Below are positions 11,001-22,500 of a DNA stretch of 64,000 nucleotides, in pieces (the first letter of the stretch is position 1; every line of letters begins with the position of its first letter). Source of the DNA: Auriscalpium vulgare (Eukaryota; Basidiomycota; Agaricomycetes; Russulales; Auriscalpiaceae); NCBI GenBank assembly GCA_019915015.1, contig JAHBBC010000055.1, forward strand, positions 1 through 64,000, read 5' to 3'. The position numbers and the translations under genes were made by a program. The notes under the pieces were generated by a model. It worked only from the letters and a program-made list of their open reading frames with translations, had not been told where the DNA came from and did no database searches.

Positions 11001-13123
11001 CGTCGTATGCGGGCAAAGCGATATTGAGGGTGAACAGATTGCGGGTGAATACAGCAGGAGTTCGAGGAATTTAGCGAACGAATATAAACTGCTGTACATG
11101 AGTAAGCCAAACATGAAAGAAACACAAGACACTCACTATGCACCATCGTTTACTTTGCATCGTGGGGTAGTGGCTGCGCAGACTCTGCAGCTCTGCCACA
11201 TTTCTAGGTCTTCGAGGCTCGGATGTTCATCTTCTATAACCACAGCGACGATACGCAGGCTGTTGTGCATCCACTGCTGTTCATGCTTCCCACGTACAGT
11301 TTTGCATTCTGACCGCGAACATGGCTCCTCCGCCCCTGCACACATGCCAGAGACGACCTCCCCAAGGCTCCTGTCCGAGTCGCCATTCGCGGAATAGAAG
11401 ATGTAAGTGAGCAACTGCGCACGCAAACCGCAATGGAAGAAGAGTTTCGCTTCGCCCTCCAAAGGATCATGTTCAGTCGGCGCGCAGTGATCCGGCACGT
11501 GTTCAGAGTAGAGCACCGACAAGCTCTGCTGCCGCACGAAGCCCGAGGTGCCCGCCATGCCACGCCCGGCAGCCTTCTTGCCCTCCCAGCCCAATATACT
11601 TGACAACCCGGTCCGCTCTTCGCCTGTTAGGCGCCGCGAGGGGTTTTCCTTCTCTCTCTCTGCAAGACGCGAGAGCAGAGACGGCGGAGACAGAATGACA
11701 CCGGCAGACGTGGATAGCAGCGCGTTCTGGGACTCTATCCGGCGGAGCGCCGCCTGAAATGGCAACTCCGGTTCAACAGGCTGTGGAGGCGGCGGCGCTG
11801 GTGGGCGCTGCTCGCCAAATATCGACAAGCGACGAATGAGGCCGCCTTCCACAGACGTGCGGGGTGACGGCAATGGAGGCGACTCAGGCACGGGCCGTGG
11901 AAGATCCAGCGAGCCACCGCGAGTGCCATATGGGTTGACGGTGACTGCTCGGTGCAGAAGGCTGCCCGTCTTCCTCGAGAACATAGACCACAACGCGGAT
12001 GGGTTAAACGCGTCTCGATGTCGGTGCTTCACGTCTGGCGAAGAGTTGCGATGGGGTAGGGGCGCAATGTGAGGCGCATGGATGGCCTGCGCGGCGGGCG
12101 GTGCCGGAGGCGGCAGCGTGGGCGCAGGGTAGCGCAATGGGACGCCGAAATTGGACAGGACTTGCTGTTCGAGGACTTGGGAGAGGAGCGCGTAGATGGC
12201 GACGCGGAGGACCCTCCGCAGAGAGGCGTGCGCGTCCGAGGAGAGCTTCCCTGTGAAAGAGAATGTACCGCCGACCAATTCAGAAGACTCTGGAAACCGA
12301 GCTGCTGCGGATGTCAGTATAGTGCGCGCAGGTAACTCCACATACGATCAGCACGGCACGTACTGTCCCATTCCTTGAAGCCATACAGAGCACTCTCGGC
12401 GGCGGCGGCGCCATTGCCTGTGGGGTCCTCGCCAAAGAGGTCAGGGGCGGGAAGCGAAAACACGCCGGGCGTAAATTGGCAACGCGGGGCAGAGTTATCC
12501 GCCGACGGGAGTTGGTCAGGCAGAACGGCAGTGAGCAACAAATGCTTCGAGGCCGTCGACGTTGAGCCACGCTGAGCTGCGAGCACGCGCAGCTGCTGGA
12601 GCGCCAGGACACTGCGCTCCTCGACGTCGGGCTCGGCGGAAGGAAACGGGAGCTTCACCTCAGACAAAGCCCCCACCCTTGCTGTTTCTGCGACCTGCGA
12701 CGTCCTGGGCTTGCCCTTGGCGCGTCCATCTCCCTCTTTCGCCTCCTTCGCCGCCTGCTCCTGCTCTTGTTTCTGCCTCGCCGCTTCCTCGAGACGTCGC
12801 CGCTCCGCATGCGCTATCCTCGCGAGCCGCACGCCGGCCAGCCAGCCGCCGTCCTGCACTGCCTTGGCCAAGTCATACAGCGCCGTCTCTATGCGCCCCG
12901 CCCACTCCCCGCCTCTGCCATCGAATGCGGTCTCTTCTTCTAGCGCAGTATCGAGTAGGATTCGGATGTGGTGGCGGGTTTCGACGGTGAGTAGTTTCTC
13001 GCTCGTTGGTCGTGTTGCTAGCGATGTGTCACGACTGGGTGTGGGCAGCATGGAAAGTGTGTTACTACGAGCAGCGATGGCGGTGTGTGCGCTCAGCGCT
13101 CTGCCTCCAACGCGAGACGTCAT
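8024..13123 (-). CDS. FAB1: Fab1/PIKfyve-type phosphatidylinositol-3-phosphate 5-kinase lacking FYVE
   Basis: Nine exons (12364-13123, 11137-12304, 10695-11091, 10048-10640, 8923-9999, 8583-8866, 8418-8526, 8148-8353, 8024-8094) total 4,665 nt, 1,554 residues. Fab1 enzymes convert PI3P to PI(3,5)P2 on endosomes and the vacuole. The C-terminal PIPK domain is complete: DDRFIIK (ATP-site Lys), FDLKGIQGRKVK, SRSNIMDYSLLLGIDEEH, GLVDTIGSYTFAKTLEYKAK, then an activation segment with DITVIPPHEYEERF. The cysteine-rich CCR region is present: FHCGLRAQLLTYIFYS, then WQSCRVCAATTP, then FAKFLELLLYSP. The N-terminal 450 residues hold only a weak, interrupted remnant resembling the Cpn60/TCP1-like domain, split by a Lys/Glu-rich segment. 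No FYVE zinc finger exists, and the next gene ends only 287 bp upstream. Endosomal targeting must then rely on other contacts. Confidence 0.88.
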
Positions 13124-13409
13124 GGCAGCCTGGCAATAACGGTCAAGCCGCGAAGGTCACATTTCGGACAAATCTCTCCCCGTGACATTCATTGACCCGA
13201 ATGTGGCTCAAGCTGGGCTCAAAATCTTCAGATCATTACCGACGACCCAACGGACACCGAAGGCCCTGCGTGCAGCCAGCAGGCCACATGCCGACTCAAC
13301 GATGTGTATCTTTCGGCCGAAGCTAGGACGGAGGCTTCATGTAGCAGTCAAGAATGACCAGAACTTCACTGTCATTGACACAGGGCAAGAACCCAAAACC
13401 ACAACGACA

Positions 13410-14321
13410 TTACATCTCCCCGCATTCTGCATCTGACATCAGATAATTTCCATGCCTTCCACGAAAGGACTGCGTACCAACAATCTTAACGGCGAGCTTC
13501 GGGCGATTATTCGGGCCCGTTGACACGTGCTCAATTTTGCGCAAAGTCAACATGCCGTCGATGACCTTCCCGAACACGACGTGCTTGCCGTCGAGAAAAT
13601 CGCACTTGGCCGTCGTGATGAAGAACTGGGAGCCGTTAGTATTAGGTCCTGAGTTCGCCATCGAGAGAAGGCCCGCTTCGGTGTGCTTTTCTTGGAAGTT
13701 CTCGTCCTGGTAGGGGTCGTCAATAGAGGCTCACGAGTATTGAAGGGGAATGCTGACGGGGAACTTGTCGCCGTATATCGAGAATGTTCCCGTCCCATCT
13801 CCATTCAAAAAGTCACCGCCTACATGAAAGTGCCATCGTGAGTGCGATTGTGTACTCAGAGTCGCCGTGCCACATACCTTGACACATGAAATTGGGCACT
13901 CTGCAACGTTCATTAGCGACTTGGTGAGGAGAAGCAGCAATTGACTCACACTCTACAGGGAGTCACTTGTCAGCAACATGACGGTGTTGAAGACAGGGGC
14001 AGTTCACGATTCGTACCTGTGGAATGTCGCGTTCTTGTATCCCTGCGGCCGCGAATTCTGCCTGGTCGGTTTTAATGGCCCTTCAGCACCTGCACCTCAG
14101 CCGAGACCAAGTAGACAGCGTACCTGTACTCCCCTGTACACAGCTGGCGGAAGTTCTCTGCAGTTCTGACCGAAGATAGCTTGTTGAGTATCAGACGCGT
14201 CGAGACAGGGAGGCACGCACTTTGGCACGATGTCGCTGAAGAGCTCCATCTTCAGCCTCCCGGCGGGCGTCTCCCCAATGTTGACGTCCATGAAAACGAC
14301 TGGTCGCTGATTAGATGTCAT
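13410..14321 (-). CDS. CYPH: Cyclophilin H, U4/U6 snRNP-associated peptidyl-prolyl isomerase
   Basis: Eight exons (14221-14321, 14124-14165, 14017-14061, 13950-13952, 13878-13900, 13758-13819, 13478-13706, 13410-13426) give 522 nt, 173 residues. Cyclophilin H (PPIH/USA-CyP) binds the Prp3/Prp4 proteins of the U4/U6 snRNP. The start [16 protein letters not shown] and the end ECGEM are those of the PPIH subgroup rather than cyclophilin A. Catalytic-site residues are visible: the Arg of FHR, the QGGDF and NGDGTG segments, [16 protein letters not shown], and WLDGKH replaced by [12 protein letters not shown]. Without the 3-nt exon 13950-13952 the protein would read HRVPNFM, dropping one residue from the near-invariant HRV[IV]-x-x-F strand. 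With it, it reads HRVVPNFM. It is divergent from DIM1 with 106 bp between the starts. Confidence 0.92.
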
Positions 14322-14427
14322 TTCAGCGTGATTGAGGAGCCGATGGTAGTGGAGAGAGAATAGAGAGACCGTCCGAACTCGGCAAGCCCACCTCAACTCT
14401 CACGTCGACCACGTCCTACACGACAAG
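14322..14427. promoter_or_regulatory. Bidirectional promoter of cyclophilin H and DIM1
   Basis: Only 106 bp separate the two divergent start codons, so both promoters and 5' UTRs must share this DNA. Both products belong to the spliceosomal tri-snRNP. No TATA box is obvious. Confidence 0.65.
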
Positions 14428-15139
14428 ATGTCTTACTTCCTCCCGCACCTCCCCTCCGGCTGGCATGTTGACGAGGCGATAAAGTCCGAGGAGGATCGTA
14501 TCGTCGTGATCCGCTTCGGGCACGATTGGGACACCCAGTGCATGACCATGGACGAGACGCTTTACTCTGTCGCCGAGAAGGTACAGAACTTTGCTGTTAT
14601 CTACCTCTGCGATATCACAGAGGTGCCCGACTTCAACAAAGTGAGCGATCTCCTCATAGTGCCCGTTGACCATCAATTTGAACGACATGTGGCCCAGATG
14701 TACGAGCTGTACGACCCATGCACTGTGATGTTCTTCTACCGGTAGGCCAGTTCCTCTGGAGAAATTCATACGAAATAGCTGATGCCGTCGTATACCAGGA
14801 ACAAGCACATCATGATTGATCTAGGGACTGGTAACAATAACAAAATGTGAGCACAGCTGCCCGTTCTTGCTAGGTACGACGATGATTGAAATGTTCTGGA
14901 TCAGCAACTGGGCTATGGATAACAAGCAAGAGGTGAGCCAGAGCTGCTTTCGCGATGTCATTCCTTGCTCACTCAACCCTGTCAATCAGATGATCGACAT
15001 TATAGAGACTGTCTATCGTGGTGCGTCGAAGGGTCGTGGTCTCGTGGTCTCTCCCAAAGGTCAGTTCGATGCCCTTGCATTCAAGCGTCCATATGCTGAT
15101 GGCTTGTGCTCAGATTACTCGACCCGCTACAGGTACTAG
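14428..15139 (+). CDS. DIM1: U5 snRNP thioredoxin-fold protein Dim1 (TXNL4A, 15 kDa)
   Basis: Six exons (14428-14640, 14698-14741, 14799-14846, 14905-14932, 14990-15059, 15114-15139) give 142 residues, exactly the usual length of this highly conserved U5 snRNP subunit. The protein starts MSYFLPHLPSGWHVDEAI, continues IVVIRFGHDWDTQCM and VPDFNKMYELYDPCTVMFFY, and ends SPKDYSTRYRY, all hallmark Dim1 segments. It adopts a thioredoxin fold without redox activity and is required for pre-mRNA splicing. It is divergent from cyclophilin H. Five short introns in a 429-nt coding sequence are typical of basidiomycetes. Identification is certain. Confidence 0.97.
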
Positions 15140-15421
15140 AGCGTTTCTTGATGATGCATTGATGCTTCTGCCACCGTCTGCGTTTCTCTCGGTCAGTCGG
15201 TGCATATGCCATACATATCTTTGGAATAGATTCCATTCGTTCGTGGGATGCAACCAGGCGTCATTGCGATGTTAGATACAGTTGATAAGTGATACAATTG
15301 TGGGATGAGATGCTGAAGGGAGGCAGGATGAATCTATCGGAATGAACCGTAAGATATAAGTATGTGATGAGACTCGGTATGAAAGGAGACGCACACGCTC
15401 TCCATGAGAATGCCGTGCAGT

Positions 15422-15827
15422 TCATGCAGCGACAGCAACCTCGCTGGATCCCTCCGAGATCGTCAGCTTCTCCATCGCATCCTCAAACTTTTCATCCTCC
15501 TCATCCTCGCTATCCTGGTCTTCCTCGTCACTGGCACTCGCATCGTCTTCGTCCGGAGGTTCGTCTTCGTAGTCCAGCTACCCAAAGCCTTAGTCACCAA
15601 TCGGCTCGCACGAAGACGTCAAATGGGCTCACCGGGTCGTATACCACTCGAATGATCAGGCTACAGCTCGGACATGTCGCAACGTCCTCGTAGTTGGCCA
15701 GCTGCGTACGTGAAATCTCGAAGCGATCGCCGCACGGGCACGGGTAGTGGTACACCCGTTTTTCCTCATCCCAAGCCATGTCTTCAATTTCGATTTCGTC
15801 GTAGTATGCGCCCATTGTAGTCGGCAA
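15422..15827 (-). CDS. DPH3: CSL zinc-finger protein Dph3/Kti11
   Basis: Two exons (15633-15827 and 15422-15577) give a 116-residue protein. The CSL zinc finger is complete: YDEIEIEDM, then [13 protein letters not shown] and a second pair in [16 protein letters not shown], giving four Cys ligands. Dph3 donates electrons for the first step of diphthamide synthesis on eEF2, with Dph1-Dph2, and acts with Elongator (as Kti11) in tRNA wobble-uridine modification. The second exon encodes a strongly acidic tail ([14 protein letters not shown], then a run of Asp/Glu), longer than in yeast Kti11, and ends SSEVAVAA. The start could be the second ATG at 15815 (MGAYYDEI). Confidence 0.93.
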
Positions 15828-16224
15828 GATTATGGCAGAAATTTATACACTCAAGCTTTGAGAGGAGTAGGAGGAGGAAGGGGCCGTGAGGTTGCGAGTT
15901 AAAATTTGCGATTACTTCTTATGGTCTGACTCGATGCACCTGACCCCGTACTGTGATCGTAACGCGAGAGTTGTGTCGAATGGGCTACGACAAGTGCTAG
16001 CGATGAATGCAGTAAATTGTTCCTCAATGGGACCCCTGCGGGTGGTTATCTAATCCTATCCTATCCTATCCCAGGGATAGGGATGGAATATGGCCCGTAC
16101 GCCGCAGCGAGCAATTGCAAGAGCCTTGCTAGAAGCGCGCCTTGTGACTGCGAAACCGAGGGCATTCTCGGTTCCCTATGCCTATCAGTTACGTGCCTTC
16201 GCAGGCTCTGATTCGACCTGGAGG
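15828..16224. other. Spacer between GH5 and DPH3 genes, with a microsatellite
   Basis: About 400 bp, the 3' side of GH5 and the promoter of DPH3. It holds a (TATCC)n tract at about 16052-16072. No gene is seen. Confidence 0.45.
16052..16072. repeat. Pentanucleotide microsatellite (TATCC)n
   Basis: About four units of ATCCT/TATCC. The same pentanucleotide, on the other strand, occurs in an intron of the aldo/keto reductase locus at 46253-46276. Confidence 0.8.
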
Positions 16225-17890
16225 TTACAAGGACCACTTCTTTCCATGAGCTCGCAAGACCTCATTCAATCCCTCCCTCTCCACACAACTCTCAAACCTG
16301 AAACTCTTCGCCAGCTCCTCCAGCTCGCCCTCCCCCATACCGCGGAAGTGTTCCGCCCACTCACGCACAAAGAACTCTGCTACGAGCGTCGCACGAGCGA
16401 GCCTGGCAACGCGCTCCTCTAAGCTCCACCCAGGCCATGGGTACAGGCGCCGCCGTTCCTCTTCGGGAACCGCGTCCTTGATGAGTTGCACGATCGGTTC
16501 GTAGATATGTGCAACGGGCGTGGCGTCTGCACCCCACGAGTCTATTGCGAGGCGGTGCTTCTTAGCGAGGAAGTCTTTGAAAAGCTTCATGTACGGTGTG
16601 TTGCGAGAAACGTGGACCATGCCTTGAAAGCCGATGTCTTTGTACAGCCAGATGGACCAACTGAGGTTTTCCTGCAAAGAGCACGTATAATTTCAGCCAC
16701 TGCGGGGGTCAGGGGCAGGTGGACTTACCTTATCATAGAGCTCGAGCTGGTCCTTGAGCACGGCATAGCGGCGCTCGTTGATCGAGTCCGTCTGCTCGCC
16801 CTCATACTCCCTGCGGGCGTACACTGGTCCCCATTCGCCATTCCACACGCACAGCCCCCGCGCATCCATCCATTCGCGCTTGCGCGCATATCCACGGCGC
16901 ATTTTCTCCTTCTGCTCGGCGCTGCCTTCGTACACACCGCCCTTCGGGAACCCGAAGACAGAGTAATCGTGGATCGAATACGCAACGTTTTCGCCCCACC
17001 TCGTGCGGACTTCTTCGGGAAAATGAGAGAAGTCGGTTGCATAAGTGTTTCCATCGAGGAAGATAATGTGTCGCGTGTCGATGGCGCGCACTGCTGCGAT
17101 GGCGCGGTCGTAGAAGTTGATCAGCCCAGAGAAGGTCGGGCTAGGATCTGCGGGTTCATTGAGCAAGTTGTAGCCCGCAACCCACGCGTTGTCCTTGTAC
17201 CTCTCCGCGAGGCATTCCCATAGCCACACGGCCGAGTCAACAAAGTGCTTGTGCCGGAAAAAGCCTGCCAGGTGGGCGCCATGATCGGAGTGCCACCCGC
17301 CATTCTGCCCACCGGGAGCGGTGTGGAGGTCGATGATAGTGTAAACGCCGTGCGCAGCGCACACTGCAATGGCGCGATCGAGATGTGCAAAGGCATTGGG
17401 CCGCAGGACCCGAGGATCGAGAGGAGACTCGAAGTGTCGATAATTTATAGCGATGCGGATGCAGTTCAGCGACAGCGAATGGAAAAAGGCCGCGTCGGCA
17501 TCAGTGAAGAAATACTCTAAAAACTGAATTCCGTGTCAGAATAGATTGTGGTACAATCAGAGTGGAGCTGAGAGTTGCTCACCTTGTCGAAGAAAAACTC
17601 GGACTTCTCCACGCCAAGGACCTCGGAGAGGGCTTCACGTATCTGAAACTCGCAGCCAGGGAAGCCTAGAGAGTCTAAGCATACATTTGGCGGCAATGAG
17701 CACCGCGCATACCAGATATGAAGTTCTCCATCCTAGAAGTAGATTCATTAGCGATGTCCAGGTGAGACAAGAGGAGAGGAAAACGAGAGGAGACTCACAT
17801 CATCCACCCCCCCAAGCCCGCGCCGCGCAGGACAAGCTCCTCTCCCTGCTCATCGAGGATCTTGGTGCCCGACACCCGTAAGAATGACAT
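16225..17890 (-). CDS. Glycoside hydrolase family 5, intracellular glucanase/glucosidase-like
   Basis: Five exons (17799-17890, 17713-17732, 17583-17665, 16729-17523, 16225-16671) give 478 residues. The TIM-barrel signature of GH5 clan A is clear: VLRGAGLGGWMM near the start, IIDLHTAPGGQNGGWHSD on strand 3, GYNLLNEPADP with the acid/base Glu, YSIHDYSVFGFP, and LCVWNGEWGPV with the nucleophile Glu. There is no signal peptide (MSFLRVSGTKILDEQGEEL), so the enzyme is probably cytosolic or associated with internal membranes, unlike secreted cellulases. This points to roles such as glucosyl-lipid or storage-glucan turnover, but the substrate is not determined. Exon 2 is only 20 nt. The C-terminal 60 residues form a helical Arg/Glu-rich extension. 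Confidence 0.87.
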
Positions 17891-18054
17891 GAAGGTCTGT
17901 GTCTAGTACAGGAATCAGTTCTGCTCACATCCGATCGCACGATCGGCCGACCGGGCCGCGCGGTGGTAACTAAGTCTACTATAGACTCGATTGTCTCTTC
18001 ATGACCGCGACGATCCGAAGGCCAATTAGAATTCCGTGTATTTCCAACAGCGAG

Positions 18055-19214
18055 TCATCGTACTGAAGCAAATTTAAGGCGGGCTTTATCGGTGAGGCGG
18101 ACTTCCTCATCTCTCAACTTCAAGTTGATGGCCGCCAACAGCTGAGAGGCATGCTTCTCTCCGTCCTGCGGGAAACCGTCTTGAAAACGGATCGACAATG
18201 CAATGAATCCAAGCCGCACCTGGATAAGCTTTTTGATCTGTGCGACATCCACTTCGCCGGAACCCAATAGCTGCATGCCCTGCAGCGCTGGGGTCGATTT
18301 CGAGGCAACAGAATAGACCAGCAAGAGGCGAAGAGGCGTGGCTGCCTCTTCCTGCGATGTAGCGTCTAAGAAATGCAAACTGGATAGCTTACCATAGACG
18401 GCGTAAGGACGAGTTTGTGAGCTACGGCAGGAAAACGCACCAAGTTGAGAGTGACGCATATCGGCCAAGCCTCACGTCCAACTAGCGGTATACCTTCGTC
18501 CCAATAATCCTCTAGCTCGAAATCCGTGGCTGCCTTCACTTGTCGCGTGTCCAGCCCACTCTGCTTCTCTTCGTCTACATCCATGTCGCCCTCTTGCTTT
18601 TTCTGCGCACGATATTCGACGCTGCGTGTACGCGGAACTTTGGTATCCCAAATCGCGGCGCGTGCTGCCATGAACATGGCATCGTAGACATTGCCAGAAT
18701 CGGATAAGACTACGAGGTCAAGTGCAAGGAGCCACGCCTTCTTGCCTCGCACGATCCCAAGGTTCGCCGGAGTGATGGAAGGATGGGACAGGATGTCATC
18801 CAGGAATGTCGAGTAGTCATGCTGAAGATCGTCAAGTCCACCAGAAGATGCGAGCGGGTAGGCAGCTGGAGAGCTAGCTTTCCATACTTTGTGAGTTATC
18901 GCGCTAAGCAGGCGAAGAAGTACGCACCAGGACACCGAACAAGTCACTCGACCTTGGTCTCCGCGCTCCCCGTGTTCAATGTCCTCCACCTCCAGCTTCA
19001 CCGCAGCAAGAATCTCGGTCCCTCCTCCCGCCTCAGCGTCATTCTTGCCAATGTTAAGACGAGCGCTGCCATTCGCCAATGGCGCGACGCCAGTCTCCAG
19101 AGATATGGTGCGGTATTCTTGTAATGAACGTCCTTCGCCGCGTAGTGGTGAGTTTGACTGGAGAGACGCCTGTATGTAGGCCTTCTCAGACTTTGAAAGA
19201 GACTTGAAGGCCAT
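18055..19214 (-). CDS. RRP42: Exosome complex RNase PH-like subunit Rrp42
   Basis: Rrp42 (EXOSC7) is a catalytically inert RNase PH-fold subunit of the exosome ring, which degrades and trims RNA in nucleus and cytoplasm. Visible features are the start MAFKSLSKSEKAYIQASL, GEGRSLQEYRTISLETGV, NGSARLNIGKNDAEAGGG, TEILAAVKLEVEDIE, and the central VRGKKAWLLALDLVVLSDSG followed by NVYDAMFMAARAAIWDTKVP. An acidic insert (DMDVDEEKQ) precedes the second half. The C-terminal exon carries FLDATSQEEAATPLRLL. At least three exons are needed; one intron begins after VTCSV and is entered at CSPAAYP. An ATG at 19229 would add five residues. The neighbours eIF3a and GH5 lie on the same strand. Confidence 0.9.
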
Positions 19215-19584
19215 TCTAACGCTCGTCAAGTTGAAGGAAGACTCCTAAGGAAGCTGGAGTCGAGGGAAAAGTTGCAAGTCACATAGTCACGTGAAACGCG
19301 CTTCCTGGCGGCGACTCGCCTCAGCTACTTACATCTGAGCCTCGCAGGCTTCATGATAGACTCGTAACCAGGTAGTCTCAGGAGATAGTCGTTCTGAGAA
19401 CCAGTCCGTAGTGACGACGATGTTGAGTTAGGGAGGAATCGTCGACAATCCTCCGCCTCTTCATTGTCTCCAGACAGATCGAGCCGGTCTAGCTTCATAA
19501 AACAACCTAGATAGAGCATACAGACTGACGATAACACGCATGAAACACTACTCGATACATAGAAGTATCGCTACATACAATCTA
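19215..19584. other. Spacer between RRP42 and eIF3a genes
   Basis: About 370 bp holding the eIF3a 3' UTR and the RRP42 promoter. A minus-strand frame of 70 codons at 19325-19537 shows no family signature and was not called. Confidence 0.45.
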
Positions 19585-22500
19585 CTACTTGCCCTGCAGA
19601 CGCCTCGGCCGCCAGACAGCCTTCGCCGGCTGGAAGCCATCGTCCTCCTTTTTAGGCTCCTCCCGGGTCGGAGGAGACGCGGCAGCTGGTGGTGACGGCG
19701 CAGCGCCGCCCGCCGCCCGCGCCTTCTCGCGCTCTCTCCATCCTCCGCCGGCGCCGGCGGACGCGCCTGCTGGGCGGACGAGCTTTGGCGGCAAAGCGGG
19801 GCTCTCCGAACGGGGTGGAGTGTTGACTGGCGGGGCACTTGGTCGCCTCCATGCCTCTGGCGCGGCCTTGGAAACAGGCGCGGCCTTGGATGGAGCAGGT
19901 GCGGCTTTCCGCTCGCTGGCACGGGCGGCAGCCCGGGCAAGGGCCTCGTCCTCTCTTTGTGCACGAAGCCGTGCTTCCTCCAGTGCCTTTTGCCGCTCGT
20001 CCTCTCTGGCTTTGCGGATGGCAGCCGCCTCCTCTTCCGCGAGCCGCTTCTTTTCCTCCTCCGCGGCCGCGGCCGCCTCCTCCTCCGCGCGTAGCCGTTC
20101 TTCCTCTGCAAGGCGTTCTGTGTGACAATTTAGTAAAGCATGCATGCGGATGAACCAGCAAGTGTACCTCTTTCCAGACGCGCCTCCTCTTCCTCCTGCT
20201 CCACACGCCGTTGCTCCGCCTCCTCCGCAAGGCGTTCCTCCTCCGCACGGTCCGCCATGATTAAAGCCCTCCTCTTCGCTTTTTCCTCGTCGATCTTCGC
20301 TTGAGCGAGTTGTTGCTTCTTCTCGTACTCCGCGCTCCGCTTGCTCAAGATCATCTCCTTCCTCGCCTCATACTCGCCTCGCATGCGCGCCAACCGCTGC
20401 TTCGTATTGAGGTCTCGCTCGTGCGCGAGTCTTGAGGCCTCGATGCGAGACCGCTCAATCTCCTCAAACACAGCGCGGTCGCTGGCTTGCTGTAGTTCGT
20501 AGTCCTTTGCGAGGAGCGGACGCTCCTCCTTGCGGTATGCACGTTCGATGTGGTCGATGCGCTTTGAGACAATCCGCAGGCGCTCCTCTTTGTCCTTCTT
20601 CTCCTTCTCCAGCTGTTCCACCTGGAGACGCATGAGGTTGTCGGTGTTGAGATTGTCCATGTCCTAATCACCGATTGGTATCGCATGCACAAAAGGACCT
20701 ATACACATTACCTCAATGTCGACCTTCAAGTTGCCACGTTCTTTGAGACTGATTGCGAGTTGACGAGCCTCCTCAGTCCGCTTGCTCTGGATTTCATTGC
20801 GCGCGCGCTCAATCTCCCTCTTCCTGAGATCCTCAACGGCTCTCCGGGCCTCTTCCTCCTTATCGCGTCTCTGTGCCTCGGCCCGTCTGCTTGCTTCCTC
20901 CTTTTCCTTGCGCAGTGAGAGCTCGGAAAGCAGCTCACGCCGGCGAGCGACGAGAGCGCGACGAAGGGTCAAGGCCTTGCGTTCGGTCTGAGCAGCGGTG
21001 ATAAGGGCGGACACGCGCGCCCGTTGCTCCTCCTCGGTCGGTTCAGGCGTGGGCTCCAGGATGGCCAAAGAATCATGGAGAGCAAAAGCAATTGTGCTAA
21101 GACGATTGCGGACGAGCGCCGATGCGGACGGCTGGACGATGGTCTCTCTCGAGGACGAGGGAAGTGGGCCGTCGTCAATATTGGCGAAGGCATCGTCGAC
21201 GAAGGTAACCTCGCCGGTCGCGTGGTCGATGCGGACATTGATCTCGCCGGCATGTGTGCTGCGCATGATGTATGCTTCGACTTGCTCTTCGTCGTAGACA
21301 GACGCATCGCCGCCGCCCTCAGTAATGGCGTCCCGGACGGGCTGTAAGAAGGCAAGGAGATTCGACACTTTGATAGATGAGTACACCTGCGCCAACTGAG
21401 CAAGCAGCCGAGAAAGTAGAGCACGCTGCAAGAGAGGGGTGTACGCCGAATAAGCCGGGTCGTTGGCTAGGGTCCGCAGGAGTGGGGCCACCGAGGTGCT
21501 CAACGTGAGCGGATCGAACGTCACCTCTAAGATCATGTAAAGCGAGCGAACGGTTTCCGGCGCCAGCTTCAAGACATTGCGCGAGAGCTAGCGAAGGTAA
21601 TGGTTCACCTTCAGCTGAAATTTTCCACAGAATAGCCACTTACAGCATCTTTGATAAGGCTAGCCCGCGAAGGCGGTTTCGGGAGGCCAAGTAGAGTGGT
21701 CAAACGCGATGTCCTGCCCTTGCCATCTTCTGCCGCGGATTCCAATCTTTGGTTGACGGGAACCGCGAGCGCACTTGCCAGGACCTGACCAGCGAGCCGG
21801 CCTAGTTCCTCATCGGACTTGCCGCCAATCGAAGTGATGATCGAATAGTACTTGCCCCATGCCGCTGCGTGGTAGAGCGCGTTGCCGCTCATGAGGAAGA
21901 TCTTCGTGAGCTTTTCGTAGTAATTCGCCATCATCGCAGGACGAGGAGCCTTCTTGGCCATCGTGAGCAAATTGTGGACATCTTCAACGGATCGGAAAGC
22001 CTCTTGCCACAGCTCGAGCTCAACGGAGGTGTTAAGCTGCGCAAAACGGGTGTCAAGGTGGTGCTGTAGAATGTCGGAGTCCTGCAGGTTGATAGCGTGC
22101 GGCTGGTGAGCATACTTCGCTACGTTCGAGAGATGTAGGCGCAGGGTTTCACAAAGGCGGCGGAACTCGACTTTGCGCTGATGTTTCAGGCAGAATTGGA
22201 AAGCCTGCTGCGCGACTGTCTGGAAGCGAAGTGACATTCAGATCAATCGATCCAGCGAGCATACCGTCACGCACCTGGTAGATGACTTCTAGCCGCGCAT
22301 TGTTTTTTAACGTCTCAAGCGCGGTGCGATAGCTCTCCCACAAGAACTTGAGCCATGGCGTGACCAAGGCCCTGTCCGTGCGATCGCGGCTCTGATCTCC
22401 ACTCACGGCACCCAGGAGAATGCTCTCCGGGGTCTCAATGGCCTCCAGATCGTCAACATCCGCCACCGCGTCTGCCGCCGCCTTCTCCGCCTTCTCCTGC

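Noticed and set aside
19589..20125. 178-codon plus-strand frame
   Set aside because: Antisense of the charged eIF3a helix; Ala/Ser/Arg runs are a by-product.
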